Assembly (NCBI GenBank): GCA_965365465.1
Contig: CBDUBU010000102.1
Coordinates: 1 to 13,101 of the forward strand
Reading direction: 5' to 3'
Source of the DNA: CBDUBU01 sp965365465
GTDB lineage: Bacteria > Bacteroidota > Rhodothermia > Rhodothermales > DASSAV01
DNA: 13,101 nucleotides
Shown here: positions 7,196 to 13,101 of the stretch, piece by piece
Layout: each line of letters starts with the position of its first letter
Position numbering within the stretch: the stretch's first letter is position 1
Made by a program: the position numbers and the translations under genes
The notes under the pieces: model-generated
The model's database searches: none
What the model saw: only the letters and a program-made list of their open reading frames with translations
Told to the model about the DNA's origin: nothing

Positions 7196-7241
7196 AAAAG
7201 GCGAGGCTCCGGAGAATCACTTCTCCGGAGCCTCGCCTTTT
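7196..7241. terminator. Bidirectional intrinsic terminator between ruvB and the CsbD-family gene
   Basis: Positions 7196-7216 and 7221-7241 are perfect 21-nt inverted arms with loop TCAC. The G+C-rich stem (GGCGAGGCTCCGGAGAA side) is flanked by AAAA on the left and TTTT on the right. It can therefore end ruvB (+, stop at 7172) and the converging CsbD-family gene (-, stop at 7267). Confidence 0.93.
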
Positions 7242-7266
7242 AGCTCAATCAAGTACGGGCTACTGC

Positions 7267-7485
7267 CTACCAGCGGTAATCCGTTTCTCTGGAGTATTCA
7301 TCCAGGCGTTTGCGAATATCCTCGCGGGCTTCTCCGGTCTTCTCCTGGAGGTGCCCCTCGAGCTGGTCGCGGCGGCCTTCAAAGCGGTCCATTTCATCGT
7401 CGGTAAGCGATCCCCATGCTTCCTTGATGCGACCCTTGAACTGTTTCCAGTTGCCTTTGGCTTGCTGTTCGCGCGGGGTATCCAT
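7267..7485 (-). CDS. CsbD-family stress-response protein
   Basis: A 72-residue, highly charged helical protein. The core GNWKQFKGRIKEAWGSLTDD (12-31) followed by DRFEGRRDQLEGHLQEKTG is diagnostic of the CsbD-like family. The founding Bacillus member is in the general stress (sigma-B) regulon, and relatives are often induced by osmotic or other stress; the molecular function is unknown. The ATG at 7483-7485 follows GAGGT with 8 nt spacing. The upstream 117-bp gap to mgsA holds a promoter candidate and two palindromes, so the gene probably has its own control. Confidence 0.93.
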   Translation of the reverse strand: MDTPREQQAKGNWKQFKGRIKEAWGSLTDDEMDRFEGRRDQLEGHLQEKTGEAREDIRKRLDEYSRETDYRW

Positions 7486-7536
7486 ATCTGTTACCTCAAA
7501 GGGTTTGTTTCTGAAATCGCTTACCTTCTATAACAC

Positions 7537-7569
7537 GCGACCGGGTCGCTGTATCCCCTTTGGATACAG
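7537..7569. promoter_or_regulatory. Two adjacent palindromes overlapping the CsbD-family gene promoter
   Basis: CTGTATCC (7549-7556) and GGATACAG (7562-7569) form perfect 8-bp arms around CCTTT. GCGACC (7537-7542) and GGTCGC (7544-7549) form 6-bp arms around one G. The first overlaps the predicted -10 box and the second lies just downstream, in the early transcript. This suits a repressor operator; alternatively, the hairpins mark the end of the mgsA mRNA. Confidence 0.42.
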
Positions 7570-7589
7570 ACGTATACGCTTCGTCACAA
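7561..7589 (-). promoter_or_regulatory. Candidate promoter of the CsbD-family gene
   Basis: On the minus strand TTGTGA (7584-7589) and TATCCA (7561-7566) are separated by exactly 17 nt. This is the same TTG-N20-TA geometry as the fdxA, DUF3109 and esterase promoters. The predicted leader is about 65-70 nt. The -10 box lies inside a perfect palindrome. Confidence 0.4.
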
Positions 7590-7602
7590 AACGGCATTTC
7601 GG

Positions 7603-8016
7603 TTACGGTTCCTTCACAGCTTCAGGAGGTGAATCGTGGAGGTACTGGCTGCTCAGGATGAACTGAGCGGTTGCCGTATTGGTAGCCATCGGGACGTTAT
7701 GGACGTTGCAGGCGCGCATGAGGGTCTGGATATCGGGGTCGTGCGGGTGTTTGTCGAGTGGATCGACAAAGAAAAACACGGCGTGGATCTCGCCGGTCAC
7801 GACGCGGGCCGCGATCTGCACGTCGCCGCCGAAGGGGCCGGAAAGGTAGCGTTCCACCGGCAAGCCGGCCTTGTCCTGAATCAGTTTCCCGGTAGTCCCG
7901 GTTCCTACGAGGGCAAAGCGGCTGAGTAAGTCACGGTTCTGTATGGCGAAAGCGATCATATCGGCTTTCTTGCCGTCATGCGCGATGAGCGCCAGGGTGC
8001 GAATCTGTTTTTTCAT
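7603..8016 (-). CDS. mgsA: Methylglyoxal synthase
   Basis: A 137-residue cytosolic enzyme converting dihydroxyacetone phosphate to methylglyoxal and phosphate, an overflow bypass of lower glycolysis when triose phosphates accumulate. Conserved segments align along the E. coli protein: ALIAHDGKKADM with His13 (His19), GTGTTG phosphate loop (39-43), SGPFGGD with catalytic Asp65 (Asp71), FFVDPL with Asp85 (Asp91), and PHDPD with His92 and Asp95 (His98, Asp101). ATNTATAQFIL is the family's closing motif. It is slightly shorter than E. coli MgsA (152) at both ends. The ATG at 8014-8016 has no Shine-Dalgarno but an A/T-rich AAATAA directly upstream. It lies 107 nt after the lipoprotein gene. Confidence 0.96.
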   Translation of the reverse strand: MKKQIRTLALIAHDGKKADMIAFAIQNRDLLSRFALVGTGTTGKLIQDKAGLPVERYLSGPFGGDVQIAARVVTGEIHAVFFFVDPLDKHPHDPDIQTLMRACNVHNVPMATNTATAQFILSSQYLHDSPPEAVKEP

Positions 8017-8081
8017 TTATTTGCGGGAGACGAATGCAATGGACAGACGAAGCGATCTGTTCGGGTCTGGGAAAGTAATCA

Positions 8082-8107
8082 CCCGGCGCGTATAAAAACA
8101 GCGCGGG
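8082..8107 (-). other. Possible stem-loop between the lipoprotein gene and mgsA
   Basis: CCCGGCGC (8082-8089) pairs with GCGCGGG (8101-8107) with one bulged G, around an A/T-rich loop. It lies just past the lipoprotein stop (8124) and 66 nt before mgsA. There is no trailing T-run, so it is a weak terminator candidate or a leader structure of mgsA. Confidence 0.25.
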
Positions 8108-8123
8108 GTCAAAGTCAGGCCAT

Positions 8124-8819
8124 TCATCGCCGCCGGTAATCGCGGGCGAGGCGGCCCACCAGGCGCTCCGCCGTGTAATCAGCCAGATGCCTGAATGCAT
8201 CTGCCATTTCCTCGACCGAGAGGCGGGAGAGCGCCGCCGTGGTGAAAATGTTGCCGAACGTGGTTCCCAGGCCCAGGGCTGCCTGGGAAACGGGTTCCGT
8301 TTCCCGGATCTCTCTTTTCCAGATGACTTCCTGCGTCCTGTTATCGATGAGGAGGACTTCGGCCTCGATTTCAAGGTCTACGCTCGCCTCGAAGGACGAA
8401 GCTGTAAGCCCGTAGTCCTGAACTCGGATGTCGAGGACATAGTCGGCAAGATCGGGGTGATCGACGGGCCGGTACGCCAGGAGGTGGGCGCTTTGCAGGA
8501 GCGCGGTGCGGGCGATCTGCTCGGCCACGTCGATCTGCGCCAGGGCGCTATCCAGGCGCTCCTGCGCCTGCCGCGCCTCCGCCTGTTTGGCAAAGGCTGT
8601 ACCTGCGCGAAAAAACGTGCCTACCGGATCGCGCAGATCGACGCGCGCATCGAACAAGCCGCCGGTGATGACCTGGGGGCGCGGGGGGATCGCGGCGATG
8701 ACGGCTGCCGTGCGGCCTGCGAAATCATGTTCTTGCAGGTGGTTTGCACTCCCGCAACCGAGGCACAGACAGAAGGAGAGCAAGACCGACGCCCCGGTAT
8801 ACGGAAACGCAACGTTCAT
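8124..8819 (-). CDS. Unrecognised probable lipoprotein
   Basis: A 231-residue exported protein that I do not recognise as a family. The N-terminus carries a hydrophobic stretch ending in CLCLGC, so Cys22 is the likely lipidated residue, although position -3 is Cys rather than the usual Leu. Residues about 80-115 (FAKQAEARQAQERLDSALAQ onward) are a long amphipathic helix. Residues about 118-170 alternate as beta strands (YVLDIRVQDYGL, ASVDLEIEAEVLLID, EVIWKREIRET). The end is again helical (SVEEMADAFRHLADYTAERL). The arrangement recalls periplasmic auxiliary lipoproteins of transport systems, but this is only an impression. The ATG at 8817-8819 starts the signal sequence, and an eight-A run lies just upstream instead of a Shine-Dalgarno. 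It is divergent from fdxA. Confidence 0.75.
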   Translation of the reverse strand: MNVAFPYTGASVLLSFCLCLGCGSANHLQEHDFAGRTAAVIAAIPPRPQVITGGLFDARVDLRDPVGTFFRAGTAFAKQAEARQAQERLDSALAQIDVAEQIARTALLQSAHLLAYRPVDHPDLADYVLDIRVQDYGLTASSFEASVDLEIEAEVLLIDNRTQEVIWKREIRETEPVSQAALGLGTTFGNIFTTAALSRLSVEEMADAFRHLADYTAERLVGRLARDYRRR

Positions 8820-8940
8820 GGCAGTTTTTTTTCGGCGGAAGCGACAGGTTTACACCCTCTATGCCGCTCCCTTTCGCAGCATGGTAACGTTGAGAACAGG
8901 CGCTGCCGTGTAGAAGATGCAGGGAAACCCGTTTTGAGAC

Positions 8941-8971
8941 TTGCGTTAGCCCGTGTACGCTTATACATTTC
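8941..8971 (+). promoter_or_regulatory. Candidate fdxA promoter
   Basis: TTG (8941-8943) is followed after exactly 20 nt by TACATTTC (8964-8971), seven of eight to the Bacteroidota -7 consensus TAnnTTTG. Read as sigma-70 it is TTGCGT-N17-TACATT. The leader would be about 40 nt, ending in a good Shine-Dalgarno. The remaining 8820-8940 of this divergent gap shows no clear promoter for the lipoprotein gene. Confidence 0.5.
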
Positions 8972-9015
8972 AGGTCCTGTTACGAATGTCCCATTCTGCG
9001 ATAGAGGAATCAACC

Positions 9016-9360
9016 ATGCCTTATGTCGTAACCGAGCCTTGCATCAACTGCAAGTACACCGATTGCGTGGAAGTGTGTCCCGTCGATTGTTTCTACGAAG
9101 GCCCGAATTTCCTGGCCATTCAACCGGACGAATGCATCGACTGTAATGCCTGCGTCCCCACATGCCCTACCGAAGCCATCTATGCGGACGATGAGGTTCC
9201 GGATAAGTGGCAGCATTACATCCAGTGGAACGAGTACCTGTCCAACCAGTGGCGGGACCTGGGGTACAACATCACGGAGAAAAAGGAGCCGCTTCCGGAT
9301 GCGGAAGAATGGAAGACCCGCGAGAAATCCGAGCAGGACATTCTCACCTGGGAAGCATAA
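9016..9360 (+). CDS. fdxA: 7Fe ferredoxin FdxA ([3Fe-4S][4Fe-4S])
   Basis: A 114-residue low-potential electron carrier of the Azotobacter ferredoxin I type. Cysteines fall at 9, 12, 17, 21, 25, 40, 43, 46 and 50. The pattern CX7CX3C in the first half and CX2CX2CX3CP in the second gives one [3Fe-4S] (Cys9, 17, 50) and one [4Fe-4S] (Cys21, 40, 43, 46) cluster by family alignment. The segment CKYTDCVEVCPVDCFYEGPN and the tail NITEKKEPLPDAEEW are family hallmarks. The ATG at 9016-9018 is chosen over an in-frame upstream start at 8953, because homologues begin at this methionine and GAGGA sits 7 nt before it. The redox partner is unknown and no partner gene is adjacent. Confidence 0.96.
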   Translation: MPYVVTEPCINCKYTDCVEVCPVDCFYEGPNFLAIQPDECIDCNACVPTCPTEAIYADDEVPDKWQHYIQWNEYLSNQWRDLGYNITEKKEPLPDAEEWKTREKSEQDILTWEA

Positions 9361-9384
9361 CGGCGCTTCTACTGAGTGAATGCA

Positions 9385-9421
9385 AAAAAGCCGCGCAGGC
9401 AGTTAGCTTGCGCGGCTTTTT
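9385..9421. terminator. Bidirectional intrinsic terminator between fdxA and ahcY
   Basis: Arms 9385-9400 and 9406-9421 pair over 16 nt with a single G-T mismatch (wobble in RNA) around loop AGTTA. The stem GCCGCGCA is flanked by a run of A on the left and T on the right. It lies 24 nt after the fdxA stop and 54 nt after the ahcY stop on the other strand. Confidence 0.92.
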
Positions 9422-9475
9422 CATGCTATCCTGTCCGGAAGGCGATCCAGCGCCTCCCGTGCTTTGCAACCCGGA

Positions 9476-10753
9476 TCAGGTGCCTGCGGAATAGTCCGTA
9501 GCGTACGCGATCTGGTCTTCGGTCAGGTTGTCGAGGTGCAGCCCCATCGTTTCGAGCTTGATGCGGGCGATCTCCTGATCGAGCTCTTCCGGAAGATCGA
9601 TAACCGTAGGCCGAAGTTCCTCGCCGCCCTCGTGCTTGCGGACCAGGTTCAGGTGCGCCATGAACTGGTTGGCGAAGCTCATGTCCATCACCTCCGAAGG
9701 ATGTCCTTCGGCAGCCGCCAGGTTCACCAGGCGCCCGTCGGCCAGTACAAAGACCCGCCGGCCATTCTCTAGCGTGTGCTCGCGGTTGTTGTTCCTGATG
9801 AGGCGGGTGTCGGTGCTCAGTTCGGCCAGTTCGCCCAGGTTCAGTTCTACGTCGTAGTGTCCCGTGTTGCTGACGATGGCGCCGTCCTTCATCTTGATGA
9901 AGTGCTCGCCGCGAATGACATCCTTCATGCCCGTGGCCGTGACGAAGATGTCTCCTACCTCGGCGGCTTCGTCCATCGTCATGACCCGGCAGCCTTCCAG
10001 CGTCGCCTTGAGCGCCGCCGTAGGCTTGACCTCGGTGACGATGACGTTGGCGCCCATGCCTTTAGCGCGCATCGCCACGCCGCGACCGCAGTGCCCGTAG
10101 CCCGCGACGACGAAGTTTTTCCCGGCGAGCAGCACCGACGTGGCCCGAAGAATGCCGTCCAGCGTGCTCTGGCCGGTGCCATAGACGTTGTCGAAGTCCC
10201 ACTTGGTTTCGGCGTCATTGACGGCGTAGACCGGGTACAGGAGCTTGCCGTCCGCCGCCATGGCGCGGAGGCGATGCACGCCGGTCGTCGTTTCCTCGCT
10301 GCCGCCGATGATGTGATCGGCCAGTTCCGGGTGTTGCTTGTGTACGGTAAAGATGAGGTCGGCCCCGTCGTCCAGCGTCAGGTGGGGCGGCTTGTCGATG
10401 GTGCGCTCGATGCTCCAGTAGAACTCTTCGACGTTCTGACCGTGCCAGGCGTAGATTTCGATGCCTGCCGCCGCCAGGGCCGCCGCCACTTCGTCGTTCG
10501 TGCTGAGCGGGTTGCAGCCGCTCCAGGCCACCTCGGCGCCGCACGCGGCAAAGGTTTCGACGAGCACGCCCGTTTCCTTCGTGACGTGGAGGCATCCGGC
10601 GATTTTGTAGCCCTTGAAGGGTTGTTCGGCGGCGTACTGCTCGCGCAGCCGCATCAGCACCGGCATCCGGCTCTCCGCCCATTCCATTCGTAAACGTCCG
10701 GCGTCGGCCAGGCTGAGATCGCGCACTTTGTAGGCGCCCTCTTTGTAGTCCAT
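9476..10753 (-). CDS. ahcY: S-adenosylhomocysteine hydrolase
   Basis: A 425-residue NAD-dependent enzyme splitting S-adenosylhomocysteine into adenosine and homocysteine, which relieves product inhibition of methyltransferases. Substrate and catalytic residues: His56 (GCLHVTKET), SGCNPLSTND (78-87), Asp129 (LDDGADL), Glu154 (GGSEETTTGVHRL), Lys184, Asp188 and Asn189 (VNDAETKWDFDN). The NAD fold has GYGHCGRG (218-225), and RLVNLAAAEGHPSEVMDMSF (341-360) is the conserved late motif. It is the compact form: it lacks the roughly 40-residue insert of many bacterial enzymes and the KPDHYRY C-terminus, ending instead in a TEDQIAYATDYSAGT-type tail. The ATG at 10751-10753 has AAGGA upstream; an in-frame start at 10870 would add an unconserved 39 residues. 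I saw no SAH riboswitch in the 156-bp gap upstream. Confidence 0.97.
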   Translation of the reverse strand: MDYKEGAYKVRDLSLADAGRLRMEWAESRMPVLMRLREQYAAEQPFKGYKIAGCLHVTKETGVLVETFAACGAEVAWSGCNPLSTNDEVAAALAAAGIEIYAWHGQNVEEFYWSIERTIDKPPHLTLDDGADLIFTVHKQHPELADHIIGGSEETTTGVHRLRAMAADGKLLYPVYAVNDAETKWDFDNVYGTGQSTLDGILRATSVLLAGKNFVVAGYGHCGRGVAMRAKGMGANVIVTEVKPTAALKATLEGCRVMTMDEAAEVGDIFVTATGMKDVIRGEHFIKMKDGAIVSNTGHYDVELNLGELAELSTDTRLIRNNNREHTLENGRRVFVLADGRLVNLAAAEGHPSEVMDMSFANQFMAHLNLVRKHEGGEELRPTVIDLPEELDQEIARIKLETMGLHLDNLTEDQIAYATDYSAGT

Positions 10754-10909
10754 GCTATCCTTGTATTGTTTCAGTGAAAGAAATCCTTGCAGAAAAAAGT
10801 CCGGCTGACAAGCGCGGTGTAAGTAGGTGAATATACGGAACGTTGTTGGTTTCAGGCGACTTTCCGCCAAAGGTAATGATGCTTTGACGGAAGGCGAGGC
10901 TTTCGGCTT

Positions 10910-13101
10910 TCATCGGGCGACTACCATACGCTCTATCATTTGCCGCCGGCCGGCCTGCAAACGCAGCAGGTACAAACCGCTCGGCAGGTTTGATCCCTGA
11001 TAAGTAAACGTATACGTGCCGGCCCCCTGCTCTTCGTCCACGAGAAGGGCCATGCGGCGGCCTATCAGGTCATAAACCTCCAGCTTCACCCGCATGGGTT
11101 CAGGCAGCGTGTACCCGAGGGTCGTGTTTTCGGAGAACGGGTCGGGGAAATTTGCGTGAAGCGCCAGTTCGCGCGGGGTATCAAGCCCCTCCTCCTGCGT
11201 AGCCAGCGAAACCTGCGCCTGGTGAACCGTCCAGAACTCCCCGTCGTCGAGGGGACGGGCTGCATCCAGATCAACCCGCAACCGGACCTGCCGGCCTCTG
11301 TACGGCGACAAATCGAACCGGGTTTCTACACGGCCTGCGCTTTTTCCGGTAATGCTTCCACCGGAAGGGCCGCCCGGCCCCGGCAAGGCCAGGTCCGGGG
11401 AGAGCAAGGTTTCCCAGGACGCGCCCCCATCCACCGAGGCGCTCACCGCGCCGGCAAGCCCCTCGCCCAACTGGTACTGCTGCCCAAGGAAAAAGGTCAT
11501 CTCTTCTGCGTTCGACGGCAAATCGACCGGCTCCAGCACCAGGCTCGAACGTCCCGGCGCTTCCGCTGCGCCCGCCAGGGTCCAGGCGGCGCCCTCCTGC
11601 CGCCAGCCTCCCGATGCGCGGATACCGACGGGCTGGTAGGACTGTTCCAGCCGGTAAACCACCTGAAAGGCATCCTCCCCTGCAGCCGGAACCACCGTCT
11701 CATTGCCGTTGAAGTCGCGGATACGGAGGCGGTAGCTGATGCGATCCCCGGAGGCAAACGTTCCGGGAGGCGCCACCGTACCCTGAAACGTCTCCAGGTC
11801 CGCCACCGACATAGAGAGGCGGGTCGTGCCTTTCAGCGTTTCTCCCGACGCAGAAACTTCATAGTCGGCCAGCACTGCCGAGATGCCGGTGTCATCCTGC
11901 GCCTGCACCACGATCGGGGGGAGCGCCTCGCCCAGGCCGATATGGGTCAAGAGAGGAGGAAGCGTAATGGCGACAGGCGGCGCGCCGTCTGCCGGATAGA
12001 CGGTGGTGATTGATACGTCGTCGATGAACCATCCTGCGAAGTAAAGCGCGTGGTCTTCGTTGCTGCCGTCCGTCCCGAAATCGAAGCGCACGCGCACATC
12101 GGCGGCCTGTGGAAGCGGGACGATCTCGCGCTGCCAGCCGTAGCTATACCCGCCGAAGCCAGGCTCCCCGCCCAGCGGGTTGCCTGCCCCTCCGGAGATG
12201 GCGCCCGTATACCCGCCTTCCGGCTGCGCTACCGTCCATTGCCGGCCTCCGTCTACGGAAACCTTCACGTTGCCGCCGTCCCACAAGGCTGAACCGGCAT
12301 CCGGTTCTTCGCGTTCGAGATCGTACCAGTGCCAGAAAATCAGATACGCTTGCGGGACCGAACCCAGATCGACGGCGGGCAGATCCAGGGTCGAACGCTG
12401 CACGGAGGCAGGATACTGCCCGGCGGGATCCGTTGCCCAGAGGAATTGGCCGGAGTGCGCCGCCTTCAGGCCATATTCCGGCTCGCCGCGCTCCCATACC
12501 CCGGAAGCCTCGATGCCCTGGTTCATGCCCTCGAACCGGTACACGCGCAAGGCCCCGTCAGCGACAAACTCGAACGAGAAAGCGCCCGAAGCAGGCAGCG
12601 CCGTTTCATTAGCCTGTGCAGCAGCATCCCGCGCGTGCAGGCGATACCGGACTCCGGAGCCTTCCTGCAATCCGGCGACATCTATGGGGAAAAAGCCGCG
12701 ATAAACCTCCTGCTGCCGTTCCAGTCCGAACATGCCGGAGGTCTGCACAGCGCCCGCCGGGCTGAGGACTTCGTAGCTCACCCACACCGAGTCGACGGCG
12801 AGGTTGTCGTCTACGGCTGCAAAGATTTCCACAGGCCATCCTGCCAGAGAAACGTTTTCTACCGGATCGTGGACGATGTGGGGCGGCTCATGGTCCGGCC
12901 CGGCATTGAAACGGAACATTTGAGACGGCGCAAGGGCAGGCAGGCGGGATCTTCGCCCGGAAACATCCACGGCTTCCACATAATAGGCAACCACGCCCGG
13001 TTCGTCGGGCAGCGGAAGCATACCGGTAAAGCGCCCCCGTCCCGATGCGTCGAGGGCGAGGCGCGTCATGGCGGCGCCCGGCGGGCCATAGAAAACAAGC
13101 A
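10910..13101 (-). CDS. T9SS cargo protein, C-terminal part (N-terminus outside the window)
   Basis: The frame is open through 13101, so the true start is not in the window and the ATG at 13067-13069 is internal; 730 residues are visible. From the N-side come a short beta region, an Ig-like module (12892-12536), and a beta-sandwich (12532-11999, ending GWFIDDVSI) like those after S8/immune-inhibitor-A peptidases. A second Ig-like module (11977-11651), a second sandwich (11644-11195) and a type A T9SS sorting domain (11167-10913) follow. The sorting domain shows NFPDPFSENTTLGYTLPEP, VKLEVYDLIGRRMALL, LPSGLYLLRLQAG and a final basic MVVAR. The protein is therefore predicted to cross the outer membrane and be anchored or released. 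The missing N-terminal part may carry a catalytic domain, for example a peptidase; that cannot be judged here. Confidence 0.88.
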   Translation of the reverse strand, partial: LVFYGPPGAAMTRLALDASGRGRFTGMLPLPDEPGVVAYYVEAVDVSGRRSRLPALAPSQMFRFNAGPDHEPPHIVHDPVENVSLAGWPVEIFAAVDDNLAVDSVWVSYEVLSPAGAVQTSGMFGLERQQEVYRGFFPIDVAGLQEGSGVRYRLHARDAAAQANETALPASGAFSFEFVADGALRVYRFEGMNQGIEASGVWERGEPEYGLKAAHSGQFLWATDPAGQYPASVQRSTLDLPAVDLGSVPQAYLIFWHWYDLEREEPDAGSALWDGGNVKVSVDGGRQWTVAQPEGGYTGAISGGAGNPLGGEPGFGGYSYGWQREIVPLPQAADVRVRFDFGTDGSNEDHALYFAGWFIDDVSITTVYPADGAPPVAITLPPLLTHIGLGEALPPIVVQAQDDTGISAVLADYEVSASGETLKGTTRLSMSVADLETFQGTVAPPGTFASGDRISYRLRIRDFNGNETVVPAAGEDAFQVVYRLEQSYQPVGIRASGGWRQEGAAWTLAGAAEAPGRSSLVLEPVDLPSNAEEMTFFLGQQYQLGEGLAGAVSASVDGGASWETLLSPDLALPGPGGPSGGSITGKSAGRVETRFDLSPYRGRQVRLRVDLDAARPLDDGEFWTVHQAQVSLATQEEGLDTPRELALHANFPDPFSENTTLGYTLPEPMRVKLEVYDLIGRRMALLVDEEQGAGTYTFTYQGSNLPSGLYLLRLQAGRRQMIERMVVAR
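11195..12892 (-). repeat. Internal duplication of an Ig-like plus beta-sandwich module
   Basis: Two tandem protein modules within the T9SS cargo gene align by eye. The first Ig-like unit has VDDNLAVDSVWVSYEV, then YRGFFP, then GVRYRLHARDAAAQANET and ends FSFEF. The second has QDDTGISAVLADYEV, then FQGTVAP, then RISYRLRIRDFNGNET and ends FQVVY. Each is followed by a sandwich starting with YRFEGMN or YRLEQSY and carrying an SVDGG segment. The copies are diverged, so the duplication is old. Confidence 0.6.

Noticed and set aside
8187..9146. A 319-codon + strand frame running across the lipoprotein gene and into fdxA
   Set aside because: It overlaps fdxA in another frame and the lipoprotein gene in antisense; its composition looks like a shadow.
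9776..10693. A 305-codon + strand frame opposite ahcY
   Set aside because: It is antisense to a certain gene, with no family features.
10890..10900. AAGGCGAGGCT, also found in the ruvB terminator at 7198-7208
   Set aside because: The copy after the T9SS gene has no complementary arm, so it is not a hairpin; an 11-mer match is probably chance or a decayed terminator.
10754..10909. SAH or SAM riboswitch before ahcY
   Set aside because: The 156-bp gap shows only a small GGCG/CGCC stem and a T-run; I saw none of the conserved elements of an SAH riboswitch. A covariance-model search would settle it.
11156..12013. A 285-codon + strand frame opposite the T9SS cargo gene
   Set aside because: It is antisense to a gene with a clear sorting domain; the product is Arg/Gln-rich and unlike a protein family.

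Overview
The window looks like ordinary chromosomal DNA from a member of the Rhodothermota/Bacteroidota group, probably Rhodothermales-like. This rests on the moderately high G+C by eye and on a C-terminal type IX secretion (T9SS) sorting domain in the last gene. It also rests on a Bacteroidota-style DUF3109 cysteine protein, weak or missing Shine-Dalgarno sequences at several starts, and candidate promoters of TTG-N20-TA geometry. The taxonomic call is inference; no rRNA or tRNA gene is present to confirm it.

Layout, left to right. (1) 80-808 (-) is a small outer-membrane beta-barrel protein resembling the Tsx/OmpK/DUF5020 type. (2) 1090-3542 (-) is a two-gene unit: an exported fusion of an alpha/beta-hydrolase esterase with an SMP-30/gluconolactonase beta-propeller, followed after 11 nt by a SAM-dependent methyltransferase. 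(3) 3746-5872 (-) is a second two-gene unit, a DUF3109 cysteine-rich protein followed after 21 nt by rpoN (sigma-54). (4) A 271-bp divergent region with three inverted repeats leads into ruvB (+, 6144-7172), which ends in a strong bidirectional hairpin. (5) 7267-8819 (-) holds a CsbD-family stress protein, methylglyoxal synthase mgsA and an unrecognised lipoprotein. (6) fdxA (+, 9016-9360), a 7Fe ferredoxin, converges on ahcY (-, 9476-10753), with a second bidirectional hairpin between them. (7) 10910-13101 (-) is the C-terminal part of a large T9SS cargo protein made of a duplicated two-domain module; its N-terminus lies outside the window.

Most genes are housekeeping: recombination, sigma factor, methyl cycle, ferredoxin and triose-phosphate overflow. 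The accessory content is extracytoplasmic: the beta-barrel, the esterase/SMP-30 fusion, the lipoprotein and the T9SS cargo. I found no CRISPR array, insertion sequence, toxin-antitoxin pair, defence island, tRNA or rRNA. I see no strong evidence for a wholly new system. The best leads are the esterase/SMP-30 fusion coupled to a methyltransferase, the near-leaderless promoter of the DUF3109-rpoN unit, and paired palindromes in the ruvB and csbD upstream regions.

No stretch longer than 300 bp lacks a gene. The largest gaps are 809-1089, 5873-6143, 3543-3745, 8820-9015 and 10754-10909; what they hold is listed below.
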